DNA of 64,000 nucleotides from positions 1-64,000 of the forward strand of contig CANCHK010000006.1 in assembly GCA_947377865.1 (NCBI GenBank), given 5' to 3'. This stretch comes from Opitutia bacterium (GTDB lineage Bacteria > Verrucomicrobiota > Verrucomicrobiia > Opitutales > UBA953). The position numbers and the translations under genes were made by a program. Under the pieces are notes generated by a model. The model ran no database searches. It had not been told where the DNA came from and worked only from the letters and a program-made list of their open reading frames with translations. Below, piece after piece: positions 1-8,489 of this stretch. Positions within the stretch are counted from its first letter, which is position 1. Each line of letters starts with the position of its first letter.

Positions 1-831
1 GAGATGAAGCCCTACGCTGAGAAGAACAAGTGGACCTTCGACTACCTTTACGACGGCGATACCCAGACCATCGCCCGCGCCTACGGCTGCCTCGCGACCC
101 CTCACGTCTTCGTCTTCGATAAGAATCTCAAGCTCCGCTACCAGGGACGTTTCGACGACTCCCGCTATTACGATGACAGCACCGTGAAGTCCAAGGACTG
201 CCAGAATGCCGTGGACGCCATTCTTGCCGGCAAGAAGGTCGAAGTCGAACTCACCAAGCCCATGGGCTGCTCCACCAAGTGGCGCGAGAAGAAGGCCCTG
301 CATGACGCCAAGCACGAAGAGTGGGCTAAGACCCCGGTTGCCGTCGAGCTGATCGACAAGGCTGGTATCGCTAAGCTGCGCGCCAACACTTCCAATAAGT
401 ATCGCATCATCAACGTCTGGGCCACCTGGTGTGCTCCGTGCGTCAAGGAGTTCCCAGACCTCGTCGAGATCTCCCGCAAGTTCGACATGCGTGACTTCGA
501 ACTCGTGACCATCAGCCTAGATAAGCCGGAGGATAAGGCCAAGGCCGAGGCGTTCCTCTTCAAGCAGGCCGCCGGACTCAGCAAGAAGGTCTCCGCCTCT
601 CTCAAGAAGGAAGGCCGTACCACGAACAGCTATCTCTTCGCCGGCAGCGGTGATGACCTCGCGGCCGTCCTCGATAAGGATATGCCCGGCCCCATCCCGC
701 ACACCATCGTCGTGGCCCCCGGTGGCGAGATCGTCTACCGCCACACTGGCGTCATCGACCTGGCTGAGACCGAGAACGCGATCCTCGACAAGATGAACCG
801 CTTCTACTCTCCGGCAGCGCCGAAGAAGTAA
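1..831 (+). CDS. Thioredoxin-fold (redoxin/TlpA-like) protein, 5'-truncated by window edge
   Basis: The reading frame is open to base 1 (a Glu codon precedes the first visible Met), so the true start lies outside the window. The N-terminal part resembles the end of an AhpC/TSA-type redoxin, with the stretch ATPHVFVFD and a later MGCSTKW segment. A second thioredoxin fold follows, carrying WATWCAPC with the CxxC redox pair, as in TlpA/ResA. The product is therefore a tandem redoxin-thioredoxin protein, probably periplasmic, although the signal peptide cannot be seen. A hairpin terminator follows the stop. The family is clear; the substrate is unknown. Confidence 0.8.
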   Translation, partial: EMKPYAEKNKWTFDYLYDGDTQTIARAYGCLATPHVFVFDKNLKLRYQGRFDDSRYYDDSTVKSKDCQNAVDAILAGKKVEVELTKPMGCSTKWREKKALHDAKHEEWAKTPVAVELIDKAGIAKLRANTSNKYRIINVWATWCAPCVKEFPDLVEISRKFDMRDFELVTISLDKPEDKAKAEAFLFKQAAGLSKKVSASLKKEGRTTNSYLFAGSGDDLAAVLDKDMPGPIPHTIVVAPGGEIVYRHTGVIDLAETENAILDKMNRFYSPAAPKK

Positions 832-848
832 GCCGTTCCTTCGAAAAG

Positions 849-887
849 AAAAGCCCCGGACGCAGTGATGCGGGCCGGGGCTTTTTA
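849..887. terminator. Rho-independent terminator between convergent genes
   Basis: The arms AAAAGCCCCGG (849-859) and CCGGGGCTTTT (875-885) form a strong stem with a smaller CGC/GCG inner stem. It is followed by T residues on the plus strand and by a T-rich tract on the minus strand. It lies between the stop at 831 and the minus-strand stop at 905, so it can serve both genes. Confidence 0.9.
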
Positions 888-904
888 TTGGGTGGCGGCT
901 GAGT

Positions 905-1621
905 TTATACCGCGATCGCGAACGTCTGATCGAGCGGGTTGAGCCAGACCTTCACGCGCGGCATCCACGAAGGGCCGATGATCGCATCGATGTCGAGGGC
1001 GCGGAGGAAGGGGCTCATCGGCACGGGCGAGATACCGCCGCCGAGCGCACTCGGGGCTTCGCCAACGGTCTCGAGTAGCTCATGGCCCGCGAGCACGAAG
1101 GGCAGGGTGTACGACTGAGGGATGTCGAGGTCGCCGAACATCGGGCTGAAGTCTTTGAAGCCCGGCAGAGCCTTTGCGCCATTCACGAACTTCTTCTCGG
1201 TCACGTAGCCATACTGTGCGCCCGTGTCCCAGAGCACGCGAGCTGGATGACCGTTGAGCTTGACGGCGAAGAGCGGGATGTCGGACATCGGAGCGAGTTC
1301 GTAAGGCTGCGCCTTGAAGCCGGCAGGCATCTCGTCGCCGGCCGTCAGCGTGCGGTGGGCGACGTCGAAGAGCAGGGTGGTCTGGGCGAGCAGGTCCATA
1401 CCCAGCAACGCGTCGACCTGGGCGCCGATCTCAGCGGATAGCTTGTCGAAGGTGAAGCCCATGTAGCCGCCTTTGTTGACGCCGTGGTTCTGGTTCTGCC
1501 AGGTCAGGCGGCCGGTGGTCGAGGAACTGAAGGGGGCGCCCGTATCGATCAGGGCGCGACCTTCGGGGAGGTCGATGAAGAGGTGACGGTTGAGGAGATA
1601 CAGCTTGTAGGTGCAAACCAT
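905..1621 (-). CDS. Two-lobed aspartic protease-like protein (retropepsin/pepsin-like)
   Basis: The protein is 238 residues from the chosen ATG at 1621; an in-frame ATG at 1648 is possible, and neither has a Shine-Dalgarno. It contains two Asp-Thr-Gly-Ala motifs, ALIDTGAP (Asp26) and VLWDTGAQ (Asp132). Each is followed 40 or more residues later by a hydrophobic-Gly motif (DALLGMD near 70-76 and DAIIGPS near the C-terminus). That is the catalytic-loop plus psi-loop pattern of aspartic proteases, present twice in one chain. No signal peptide is evident from either start, so it may be cytoplasmic. It is monocistronic and convergent with the redoxin gene. The family assignment is good; its activity and substrate are inferred. 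Confidence 0.65.
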   Translation of the reverse strand: MVCTYKLYLLNRHLFIDLPEGRALIDTGAPFSSSTTGRLTWQNQNHGVNKGGYMGFTFDKLSAEIGAQVDALLGMDLLAQTTLLFDVAHRTLTAGDEMPAGFKAQPYELAPMSDIPLFAVKLNGHPARVLWDTGAQYGYVTEKKFVNGAKALPGFKDFSPMFGDLDIPQSYTLPFVLAGHELLETVGEAPSALGGGISPVPMSPFLRALDIDAIIGPSWMPRVKVWLNPLDQTFAIAV

Positions 1622-1753
1622 GGAGGAAATGTGGGTTTTACGCGGCATAGGCGGGATTACTGACAGTTGTAAGTGGTAACAGTAGTATGTCAAGCGGCTG
1701 ATAGATTGAAAAGGGAAACCGGAAACCAGGTGATTGGCGGGGGCCTATTCTCG

Positions 1754-1815
1754 GGTGCCAGGTCTCGGCTGCAGGTTCGGGTACGGGCACAGGTCCGGGT
1801 GCAGGTCCCGGGCCC
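1754..1815. repeat. Degenerate 6-bp tandem repeat, consensus GGTNCG
   Basis: From 1774 the sequence reads in steps of six: GGTTCG, GGTACG, GGCACA, GGTCCG, GGTGCA, GGTCCC, GGGCCC. A more decayed copy extends back to 1754. It lies beyond the 3' end of the sugar operon. A second hexamer repeat of similar build lies at 4169-4215. Confidence 0.7.
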
Positions 1816-1894
1816 TGCAACTAAACCCCTATCACCAAATGACCCGCAGCATCCTTTCCGGTCTCCCTTTGAGCCCTTGTCTCTGTCTGGGCAT

Positions 1895-1928
1895 AAAAGA
1901 AGCCCCGGATCGGGTGATCCGGGGCTTC
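1895..1928 (-). terminator. Rho-independent terminator of the sugar operon
   Basis: Thirteen perfectly paired bases, GAAGCCCCGGATC (1899-1911) and GATCCGGGGCTTC (1916-1928), enclose a 4-base loop. On the minus strand the stem is followed by TTTTATG. It sits 23 bp past the stop of the Gfo/Idh gene. Confidence 0.9.
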
Positions 1929-1950
1929 TGGAAGGCGGCTGGAGGGCTTG

Positions 1951-3114
1951 TTAGGCCTTCTTCACCTTAACCCACTGCTTCGTCTTGGCGGACTCTAGGA
2001 TGGCGTCGCAGACGTACTGGGTGCCCAGCGCGTGGCGGAAGTCCGGGTAGGCCTTAACAGCCTTAGGATCGTCGAGGCTCTTGAGGAACTCGGCGAGGGC
2101 GTGGGTGAAGGAGTGCTCGTAACCGAGGCAGAGGCCCGGGACCCACCAGTTGCCAGCGTACGGGTGGTCGCTGTCGGACGTGTGGATGCTGGACCAACCG
2201 CGACGATCGCCGGGGACGGAGTGATCGAAGTAGTTGAGACGGTTGAGGTCATGGAGGTCCCACTGGAGAGACTTCTTTTCGCCGTTGATCTCGAACGTAT
2301 AGAGCGCCTTGTGGCCACGAGCGTAGCGGGTGGATTCGAACTGTGCGATCGAGCCGTTCTCGAAGCGACAGAGGAAGATCGCAGCGTCGTCGATGGTGAC
2401 GGCCTGCTTCTTGCCCGTGGCGGTGTGGACGCGTTCCTTGATGAACGTCTCGGTCATCGCGGAGACTTCGGTGATGTCACCGTTGATCCAGCGGGCCGTG
2501 TCGATGCAGTGCGCGAGCAAGTCGCCGGTCACGCCAGAGCCGGCGGCAGCGGCGTCGAGACGCCAGAGACCCGCGCCGCCCTGCGGCAGCTCGGTGGAGA
2601 TCGTCCAATCCTGGAGGAAGTTGGCGCGGTAGTGGAACACGCGGCCCAGTTCGCCGGCGGCCACGATGTTCTTCGCGAGCGTCACGGCGGGGAGGAAGCG
2701 GTAGTTGTACCAGACCAGGTTCGGGAGGCCGGACTTCTCGACCGCGGCGACCATCTGCTCGCCCTGGGTGCCGTTGAGGGCGAGGGGCTTTTCGCAGAGG
2801 ATCATCTTGCCGTTCTTGATGCACTCTAGGGCGATCTCGGCGTGCGAGTCGTTCGGGGTGCAGATGTCGATGGCGTCGATGTCGGTGCGCGTGACCAGCT
2901 TGCGCCAATCCGTTTCGTAGGAGGCGTAGCCCCACTTCTCAGCGAAGTCCTTGACCTTGGCTTCGTCGCGGCCGCAGACGGCCTGGCGGACGATGTGGTG
3001 GCCCGCGGTCAGCTTGTCCTTCGGGAAGAAGTGACCGACCTGCGAGTAGGCGTTGGAGTGGGTGCGGCCCATGAAGCCGTAACCGATGAGACCGATGCGA
3101 ATGGCTTTAGACAT
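1951..3114 (-). CDS. Gfo/Idh/MocA family NAD(P)-dependent sugar dehydrogenase
   Basis: This is a 387-residue protein with an N-terminal Rossmann fold ([17 protein letters not shown]) and the Gfo/Idh motif CEKPLALN around residue 110. That is followed by the C-terminal alpha/beta domain typical of the family. Members oxidise or reduce sugars and sugar derivatives, or make 3-keto sugars. It is the last gene of a four-gene minus-strand operon with a TIM-barrel isomerase, a PMI-like cupin and a mutarotase-like gene, and a terminator follows. Length and motifs are complete; the exact sugar cannot be told from sequence. No signal peptide is seen, so it is probably cytoplasmic. Confidence 0.88.
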   Translation of the reverse strand: MSKAIRIGLIGYGFMGRTHSNAYSQVGHFFPKDKLTAGHHIVRQAVCGRDEAKVKDFAEKWGYASYETDWRKLVTRTDIDAIDICTPNDSHAEIALECIKNGKMILCEKPLALNGTQGEQMVAAVEKSGLPNLVWYNYRFLPAVTLAKNIVAAGELGRVFHYRANFLQDWTISTELPQGGAGLWRLDAAAAGSGVTGDLLAHCIDTARWINGDITEVSAMTETFIKERVHTATGKKQAVTIDDAAIFLCRFENGSIAQFESTRYARGHKALYTFEINGEKKSLQWDLHDLNRLNYFDHSVPGDRRGWSSIHTSDSDHPYAGNWWVPGLCLGYEHSFTHALAEFLKSLDDPKAVKAYPDFRHALGTQYVCDAILESAKTKQWVKVKKA

Positions 3115-3160
3115 ATGATGTGGATTAAGCGGTTGGCGGATAGCGGTTAGGTCAGGCGGC

Positions 3161-4165
3161 TCAGAGGGCCTTCTTCACCTTGACCATGGCGGAGAGGATG
3201 GTGTTCCAGGTCTTCGGGTTCTCGAGCGTGGCGTTCGGGAACATGCAGCCATCCCAGCAGATGTGCTTCATGCCGCGATCGGCGGCGCCTTCGAGCCAGA
3301 CCTTGGAGCAGGCGGCGATGTCGAGCTTGCCGTTGGCGTCATCGGCCTGGCAGTGGCGACCGGTCTTCTCGTGGGAGCCCGTGCCGTGGACGGTGCCGTC
3401 GTTCTGGGCCACGTGGAAGTCGAGGGTCCATGGACGGAGCTTGCCGACCATCTCGCGGTAGGCGGGCCAGAACTGTTCCGAAGTGTAGCCTTCCTTGAGG
3501 AGGGCGGCTTCGGGTTCGTTGTAACCCATCAGGTAGAGGTAGGTGTGGGCGAGATCGGCCTGGAAGCCGAAGGTCTTCGGCATGCCGACGCCTTCGAGGG
3601 TGTCGAGCATCGCCTTCCAGGAGTGCATGCCAGCCCAGCAGATTTCGCCTTCGGCGGCGATGCGTTCGCCATGGCCTTCGGCGATCTTCGCGGCCTTCTT
3701 GAAGGTGTCGACGATGCGGGCCGTATTGGCCTTCGGGTTCTCGCGCCACTTCTGCACGCCGAACTCGGCGGAGTCCACGCGGATGACGCCGTATTGGCGG
3801 ACGCCATGTTTGTTGAGGAGCTTGGCGATGCGGCAGGCCTTCTCGATCGCGAGGAGGAACTTCTGCTGCTGTTCGTCGGTGCCCATCGCGGAATCACCCA
3901 CCGTGCCACCCCAGACCGGAGCCACGAGCGAGCCGACCTTCAGGCCCTTGGAGGCGATGAGGTCCGCCATCTTCTTGAGGTTATCCTCGGAGATGTCGGG
4001 GTCGGTGTGCGGGTGGAACAGGAACAGGTCGACGCCGTCGAACTTGTGTCCGTCGACGTTGGCGGCGACGGTCATGTCGAGCATGTGCTCGAGGGCGATC
4101 GGAGGGTGATCGGTGTTGGGCTCCTTGCCGACGAGGCCGGGCCACATCGCGTTGTGCAGTTTCAT
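3161..4165 (-). CDS. Sugar phosphate isomerase/epimerase (xylose isomerase-like TIM barrel)
   Basis: The protein has 334 residues. It shows the pattern of the AP-endonuclease-2/xylose-isomerase-like TIM barrel, with acidic and histidine metal ligands spread along the chain ([36 protein letters not shown]). The late HVAQN and earlier EGE and DLAH segments fit a divalent metal site. It sits 46 bp upstream of the Gfo/Idh gene, a common partner; together they often interconvert keto sugars. Its leader is a CCCTAT-type hexamer repeat rather than a Shine-Dalgarno sequence. The substrate is unknown. Confidence 0.8.
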   Translation of the reverse strand: MKLHNAMWPGLVGKEPNTDHPPIALEHMLDMTVAANVDGHKFDGVDLFLFHPHTDPDISEDNLKKMADLIASKGLKVGSLVAPVWGGTVGDSAMGTDEQQQKFLLAIEKACRIAKLLNKHGVRQYGVIRVDSAEFGVQKWRENPKANTARIVDTFKKAAKIAEGHGERIAAEGEICWAGMHSWKAMLDTLEGVGMPKTFGFQADLAHTYLYLMGYNEPEAALLKEGYTSEQFWPAYREMVGKLRPWTLDFHVAQNDGTVHGTGSHEKTGRHCQADDANGKLDIAACSKVWLEGAADRGMKHICWDGCMFPNATLENPKTWNTILSAMVKVKKAL

Positions 4166-4168
4166 GTG

Positions 4169-4215
4169 ATTAGGGATAGGGATAGGGGTAGGGATAGGGG
4201 CAGGGATGGGTGGGT
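4169..4215. repeat. Degenerate 6-bp tandem repeat, consensus GATAGG
   Basis: About seven hexamers (ATTAGG, GATAGG, GATAGG, GGTAGG, GATAGG, GGCAGG, GATGGG) lie between the cupin stop at 4226 and the isomerase start at 4165. On the transcribed minus strand it is a CCCTAT-rich leader ending three bases before the ATG. The plus strand carries at least six G-runs and could form a G-quadruplex. Confidence 0.85.
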
Positions 4216-4225
4216 AAGCGAAGGC

Positions 4226-5497
4226 TTACTTCTTCTTGGCCTTCTTGTAAGCGCCCATGGCCGGAGCGTCCGGGTTCACTTCCGGTCCGAAATAGCGCAG
4301 GCAGACCAGCGGCTCGGTGGTGGAGGTGTTGCGGAAGGTCACGCCCTTCTTGGCGCCGGCTTCGGTGCAGAAGTATTCGTCTTCGGTCAGTTCGTTGAAG
4401 CGGATGAGCTTCGGGCTGTTGAGGACCTGGCCGTTGATCGAGCCGGAGCCCTGGACGCAGATGAGGCCGTAGGCGCCCTTGTCCGTGATCGTGCACGCGG
4501 CGCCGGGTTCGACCGTCAGTTCCTTCGCGGTGAAGTACTGGAACTTGTCGACCTTACCGTAGACGATCCACTTGTCGGAGTAGCCCTTGCCCTGGACGGA
4601 GACGACCGGCTCGAGGTAGTGGTTATCTTTGAAGTTCGGGTCGACGTTCTTGTCCCAGTCGAGCTGGTCCACGATGAAGTCGACGTCCTTGTGCTTGGAC
4701 TTCGGCATGTCCTTGACGAGGAGGGCCCACGGTACTTCGCGGCCTTCAACGAGGTTCTGGTACATACCGAACACGTCGGAACCCCACTGCGGCTCATAGG
4801 TGCAGAGCGAGCCGGGAGCGTGGAGGATGCAAGGGTCGATGAGCCAGCCGGTGCCGGGCTCGAGCTTGTAGGCCTTGGAGAGGGCGAGGATCTTGTTGTC
4901 ACCCTTGTCCCAGTTGGCGATGCACTCGCGGACTTGGGCCTTGGTCGTGCCGGGCTCGAAGCCCATGAAGGTGTAAGGGAAATTATTGCCGACGTTGTTG
5001 TGCTGGGGCGGGAAGTAGTAGGACTCCGGCTTGCCTTCGAGGCCGAGCAACTTGGCCTGCTTGGCGTTCTGGTGCATGTGGTGCGGGATCGGACCCATGT
5101 TGTCGAAGAACTTGGAGTAGACAGGCCACTTCTTGTACTTGCTCCAGATCTTGGAACCGATGAGCGCGGAGCCGCATTCCTTGACGGCCTGCTTGAGCGT
5201 GAAGCGGGTGTTGCCGATGACGACGTAGGACAGGCCTTCGTCGGCGGTGCGGTTGTCGTTCGCAGCTTCGGTCGTGGAAGCGAACCAGCGCTCGTCGATA
5301 CCGCCACGGCTAAGGCCGAAAGCGTAGAGGTCATCCGGGTGAAGCTTGAGGCGCTTGCCGGGCTGGAGGAAGGAGCGCGGCACCCAGCACGGGGCGAGAC
5401 GCAGCAGGCCGCCGGTCTTGGCGAGTTCCTTCTCCACGAGAGAGGCGACGCCGCTCTTTTGGGTGGAGAGATCTTGGACAATCTTAGGGGAGGACAT
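4226..5497 (-). CDS. Cupin-type, mannose-6-phosphate isomerase-like protein
   Basis: The protein has 423 residues. The N-terminal half has His-rich metal-site candidates (GPIPHHMHQN, PPQHNNVG). A segment GTGWLIDPCILHAPGS follows, which resembles the zinc-site region of class I phosphomannose isomerases and related cupins. The C-terminal part has a second cupin-like stretch (TVEPGAACTI, GLICVQGSG). It may isomerise a sugar or sugar phosphate, consistent with the mutarotase, TIM-barrel and Gfo/Idh neighbours. Similarity to classical ManA is weak, so the reaction is inferred. The C-terminus ends in a Lys-rich tail. Confidence 0.6.
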   Translation of the reverse strand: MSSPKIVQDLSTQKSGVASLVEKELAKTGGLLRLAPCWVPRSFLQPGKRLKLHPDDLYAFGLSRGGIDERWFASTTEAANDNRTADEGLSYVVIGNTRFTLKQAVKECGSALIGSKIWSKYKKWPVYSKFFDNMGPIPHHMHQNAKQAKLLGLEGKPESYYFPPQHNNVGNNFPYTFMGFEPGTTKAQVRECIANWDKGDNKILALSKAYKLEPGTGWLIDPCILHAPGSLCTYEPQWGSDVFGMYQNLVEGREVPWALLVKDMPKSKHKDVDFIVDQLDWDKNVDPNFKDNHYLEPVVSVQGKGYSDKWIVYGKVDKFQYFTAKELTVEPGAACTITDKGAYGLICVQGSGSINGQVLNSPKLIRFNELTEDEYFCTEAGAKKGVTFRNTSTTEPLVCLRYFGPEVNPDAPAMGAYKKAKKK

Positions 5498-5573
5498 GGG
5501 TGGGGGAAAGGTGGGACAGGGAGGTCGGATTTAGGCGACTCCTTGGGCAGGGACAAGAATTGAGTAAGCCGAC

Positions 5574-6677
5574 TTACGACTTCAAAAACTGCCAATTAAT
5601 CGGGCAGGTAAGGGCGTGGCCGTTTTCGCCTGTGATCCGGACGGCTTCGGGGCCGGCGGGGACGATACTCTGGACTTGGCCGAAGTCGGGGGACACCGCG
5701 GCGGCGGCCTGAATCAGGGGGAGGCGGACGCGCTGGTCCTTGCGGAAAAGTCGGCTGGTCGGGATGCCCTTGGCGGCCAGGCGATCCTCGCGGGCGACGT
5801 CGACGCCGTCGCAGAAATGGGAGCAGACCTCCTCGAGGCCGAGGCGGCCGAGGTGGCGCTTTTCCCAAGGGTGGCCGGGGCGGCCGCCGTTCGAGAGCCA
5901 GAAGAGGGTGGACGGGAAGTCGGCGACGTTCTTGAGCGAGAACCAGACGTAGCCCGGGAAGGTCACGGCTGTCCAGGCGAACGGCTGAGCCTTGGTCGCA
6001 GGGGCGTTGACGAGCATGATGAGGTCATCGTTACCGGGGCGGGCGGGGTAGCTTGTGAGGTCGGTGTTCGTGCCATCCTTCATCGGGACGGACTTCAGCG
6101 AGGTGAATTCGGCGGACGGCTTCAGGGCGCCGGATTCGCCCGAGGCCGGATTGGAGAATTCGCCCGCATAAACTGAGCCGAAGCGGAAAGCGCTCGTGGC
6201 GATGCGGGCCGTGCCGGCGGGTACGTGCGAAAGGTCGAGCACGGGGTGGTTGCCGTAGTTCCAGCGCCCTTCGAGGTTCTCGATCAGGTGTTCTCCGTAG
6301 ATCGCGTGGTGGCCCGGGATGAGCGTGAAGTGCTTGGCGACGGTGGCGCCGGTGTCGGTGCCGGTCTGCGTGAGCTTGAGCGACGTTGCGGTAGAGGAGA
6401 CGAGCTGCCAGGGCGCGTTGGCCGTGTCGCCGTGGGGCGGGCCTTTTTCCTGTCCGCCGAACGGCAGGCACATGAAGTCGCCGCGCAGGTAAGTGAGGAG
6501 GTTCGGCAGCGACTGGTCGATCTGCGTGGGCGTCCAGGGCGAGAGCGAGTAGGGGGAGGCTTTGAGGCCGGGCAGGTGGAAAGTGACCGGCGCAAGGTGT
6601 CCGGCGGTCTGGGTGACGGCCAGTTCGACCTCGGCACTGCGCAGGGTGTAGCTGGGGGCTCCGTGAATGGTTTCCAT
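5574..6677 (-). CDS. Aldose 1-epimerase-like (galactose mutarotase fold) protein
   Basis: The protein has 367 residues. It has the all-beta mutarotase pattern: TAGHLAPVTFHL near the N-terminus, a GDFMCLPFGG segment comparable to the N-x-x-x-R-P-F-G region, and GEHLIENLEGRWNYGNHP in mid-protein. No signal peptide is seen. As first gene of the minus-strand operon it would present the correct sugar anomer to the downstream isomerases and dehydrogenase. It is divergent from the glutaredoxin gene at 6772. The catalytic His and Glu of true GalM cannot be assigned with confidence, so it may be a carbohydrate-binding relative. Confidence 0.6.
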   Translation of the reverse strand: METIHGAPSYTLRSAEVELAVTQTAGHLAPVTFHLPGLKASPYSLSPWTPTQIDQSLPNLLTYLRGDFMCLPFGGQEKGPPHGDTANAPWQLVSSTATSLKLTQTGTDTGATVAKHFTLIPGHHAIYGEHLIENLEGRWNYGNHPVLDLSHVPAGTARIATSAFRFGSVYAGEFSNPASGESGALKPSAEFTSLKSVPMKDGTNTDLTSYPARPGNDDLIMLVNAPATKAQPFAWTAVTFPGYVWFSLKNVADFPSTLFWLSNGGRPGHPWEKRHLGRLGLEEVCSHFCDGVDVAREDRLAAKGIPTSRLFRKDQRVRLPLIQAAAAVSPDFGQVQSIVPAGPEAVRITGENGHALTCPINWQFLKS

Positions 6678-6688
6678 GGGGATGCGTC

Positions 6689-6717
6689 ATTTCCTGCAAG
6701 AGCCGAGAGCCTGTCAA
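6689..6717 (-). promoter_or_regulatory. Candidate sigma70-type promoter of the sugar operon
   Basis: On the minus strand a perfect TTGACA (-35, plus coordinates 6712-6717) is spaced 17 bp from GGAAAT (-10, 6689-6694). Transcription would begin only a few bases before the ATG at 6677. The -10 match is poor. Confidence 0.3.
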
Positions 6718-6771
6718 CGCCTCGGGTGCTCTCCGCTTGCTAAGCCGGGCTTGCCCCGCTTGGTTTCCGTC

Positions 6772-7047
6772 ATGCCGCAGCCTCTGCCCATCCTTTACAC
6801 CAAGCCGGGTTGCCCCTGGTGCACCCAGGCTTTGGAATACTTCGCCCAGCAGGGCGTGAAGCTCGACGTCCGCGACGTGGTCGCCGACATGCATCAGATG
6901 CGCCAGCTCGTCGCCCTGACCGGCCAGTCCAAGTGCCCGTCCTTTCGATACGGTGACTTCATCGTGGCCGACTTCGGGGTGGATGAGTTCATCAACAAGG
7001 CCCGCAAGCACCCCGCCGTCTGCGCGGAACTAGGCCTCAAGCTCTGA
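6772..7047 (+). CDS. Glutaredoxin
   Basis: This 91-residue glutaredoxin has the fold start ILYTKPGCPWCTQA, with the active-site Cys-Pro-Trp-Cys near residue 13. The conserved TGQSKCPSF region with its cis-proline follows. The ATG at 6772 is chosen because it starts at the family's N-terminus; the frame is open further upstream but that sequence is unrelated to the family. It reduces disulfides or carries glutathione-dependent electrons in the cytoplasm. Divergent from the sugar operon and 53 bp before a sulfatase. Confidence 0.9.
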   Translation: MPQPLPILYTKPGCPWCTQALEYFAQQGVKLDVRDVVADMHQMRQLVALTGQSKCPSFRYGDFIVADFGVDEFINKARKHPAVCAELGLKL

Positions 7048-7064
7048 ACGCGTCATTTTAGGGC

Positions 7065-7093
7065 TTGGACAACTAGGGTAAACCCCCTAGTAA
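7065..7093 (+). promoter_or_regulatory. Candidate promoter with inverted repeat upstream of sulfatase
   Basis: TTGGAC (7065-7070) and TAGTAA (7088-7093) are 17 bp apart, and the predicted start of transcription falls at the ATG (7101). The spacer contains the inverted repeat CTAGGG/CCCTAG (7073-7078 and 7085-7090), a possible operator. Matches to consensus are modest. Confidence 0.3.
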
Positions 7094-7100
7094 TAGTCTC

Positions 7101-8489
7101 ATGAGGTTTACCCCAACCTTGGGCCTCCTGCTATGCGCACCCTTGTTCGGCGCACGGCCTAACGTCGTCTACATCATGTGCGACGACATGGGGTGGGCCG
7201 ATCCTGGCTGCTACGGTTCGACGCAGAACGTGACGCCGAACATCGATCGCCTGGCCAAGGAAGGCCTACGCTTCTCTAGTTTCTATGCGACGCAAGCCGT
7301 CTGCACATCCTCGCGCACGGCTTTGATGACCGGCTGTTATCCTAACCGGCTTGGCCTCGGCGGCACCGCGCTCGGCCCGCAGTCGAAGACCGGCCTGAGC
7401 AACGACGAGCAGACCCTCGGCACTTTGCTTCGTGACGCGGGTTATCACACCGGCGTGGTCGGCAAGTGGCATCTCGGTGACGCCCCGAAGTTCCTGCCGC
7501 CCAATCACGGCTTCGATGATTCGATGATCCTGCCGTATTCGAACGACATGTGGCCGCTTGGCTACGCCGTCGGTGACGAATCACGCCGCAAGATGTATCC
7601 GGAACTGCCGTGCTACGTGAATGGCCATCCGATGGGCTTCGTCCGCGATTGGACGGACATGGACGCGCTGACCTCGGCCCAGGGCCTGCGCGCAGTCCGC
7701 TTTATTTATGATAGCGCCGGCAAGGAAAAGCCATTTTTCCTTTATCTCGCAACCTCGATGCCGCACACCCCACTCGGGGCTTCGTCGGACTTCAAGGGCA
7801 AGGGTGTTACGCCTTATGCTGACACCTTGGCCGATATCGATCGCGCCGTGGGTGCCGTGCTGAAGGCACTCATTGATAAGGGCGTCGATAAGGAGACCAT
7901 TGTCGTATTCACCAGTGACAATGGACCTTGGCTCAATTTTGGTCGTCATTCCGGATCAGCCGGACCTTTCCGCGAAGGCAAGGGCACGACTTTCGAAGGC
8001 GGCGTCCGTGTCCCGTTCATCGTGCGCTGGCCCGGTGTCGTGAAGCCGGATACCCGCACCGCCGCTTTAGCCGCGAACATCGACGTCGTACCGACAATCA
8101 TCGAAGCCTGTTCGGCGCCTAAGCCCAGGCACGAGATCGACGGTCAATCCTTCCTTGCTTTGCTCAAGGGCGAGAAGGAGACGGCCCGCGATAGCTTCGC
8201 CTATTTCTACGGCGACCGCCTCGAAGCCGTGCGCAAAGGCAAGTGGAAGCTTCATCTCCCGCACGCCTATCGCAGCTACGTCGATATGGTGCCCGCCTCC
8301 AAAGACGGCCTGCCAGCCACGACGCATCAGCGGCAGATCGGGCTTTCGCTCTACGATCTTGAAGCGGATCCGGGCGAGACGAACGACGTCTCCAGCTCCA
8401 ATGCCGCACTCGTGAAAGAATTGCAGGAACTCGCGGCTTCTGAACGCAAGAAGCTCGATGCCGGTAAGCGCCCCGTCGGTCGCCTCTAA
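7101..8489 (+). CDS. Secreted sulfatase (arylsulfatase type) with CTSSR active-site motif
   Basis: The protein has 462 residues with a short signal peptide. Metal-ligand Asp28-Asp29 lie in IMCDDMGW. The catalytic region is VCTSSRTALMTG, with Cys68 as the residue that would become formylglycine. The usual CxPxR or CxAxR has Ser at the third place here. Downstream are GKWHLG and a FTSDNGPW metal-site motif, both normal for S1-family sulfatases. The product would hydrolyse sulfate esters of a polysaccharide or aryl substrate in the periplasm. Its stop codon directly abuts that of the convergent HupE-like gene. No maturase gene is in the window. Confidence 0.88.
   Translation: MRFTPTLGLLLCAPLFGARPNVVYIMCDDMGWADPGCYGSTQNVTPNIDRLAKEGLRFSSFYATQAVCTSSRTALMTGCYPNRLGLGGTALGPQSKTGLSNDEQTLGTLLRDAGYHTGVVGKWHLGDAPKFLPPNHGFDDSMILPYSNDMWPLGYAVGDESRRKMYPELPCYVNGHPMGFVRDWTDMDALTSAQGLRAVRFIYDSAGKEKPFFLYLATSMPHTPLGASSDFKGKGVTPYADTLADIDRAVGAVLKALIDKGVDKETIVVFTSDNGPWLNFGRHSGSAGPFREGKGTTFEGGVRVPFIVRWPGVVKPDTRTAALAANIDVVPTIIEACSAPKPRHEIDGQSFLALLKGEKETARDSFAYFYGDRLEAVRKGKWKLHLPHAYRSYVDMVPASKDGLPATTHQRQIGLSLYDLEADPGETNDVSSSNAALVKELQELAASERKKLDAGKRPVGRL

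Larger units (their letters stand above)
1622..1950. other. 329-bp gene-free stretch
   Basis: No convincing gene is visible. The stretch holds the upstream region of the aspartic-protease gene, a degenerate hexamer repeat (1754-1815) and the terminator of the sugar operon (1899-1928). The short frames here are low-complexity Pro/Gly translations of the repeat. Confidence 0.6.

Noticed and set aside
1754-1815. CRISPR array or coding Pro-rich peptide
   Set aside because: Units are six bases without spacers, and the translated frames are repeat artefacts.
3263-5563. Very long open frame on the plus strand (766 codons)
   Set aside because: It lies opposite two well-supported genes, translates to low-complexity Val/Glu/Gly/Asp-rich sequence, and matches no family; it is a GC-rich antisense artefact.
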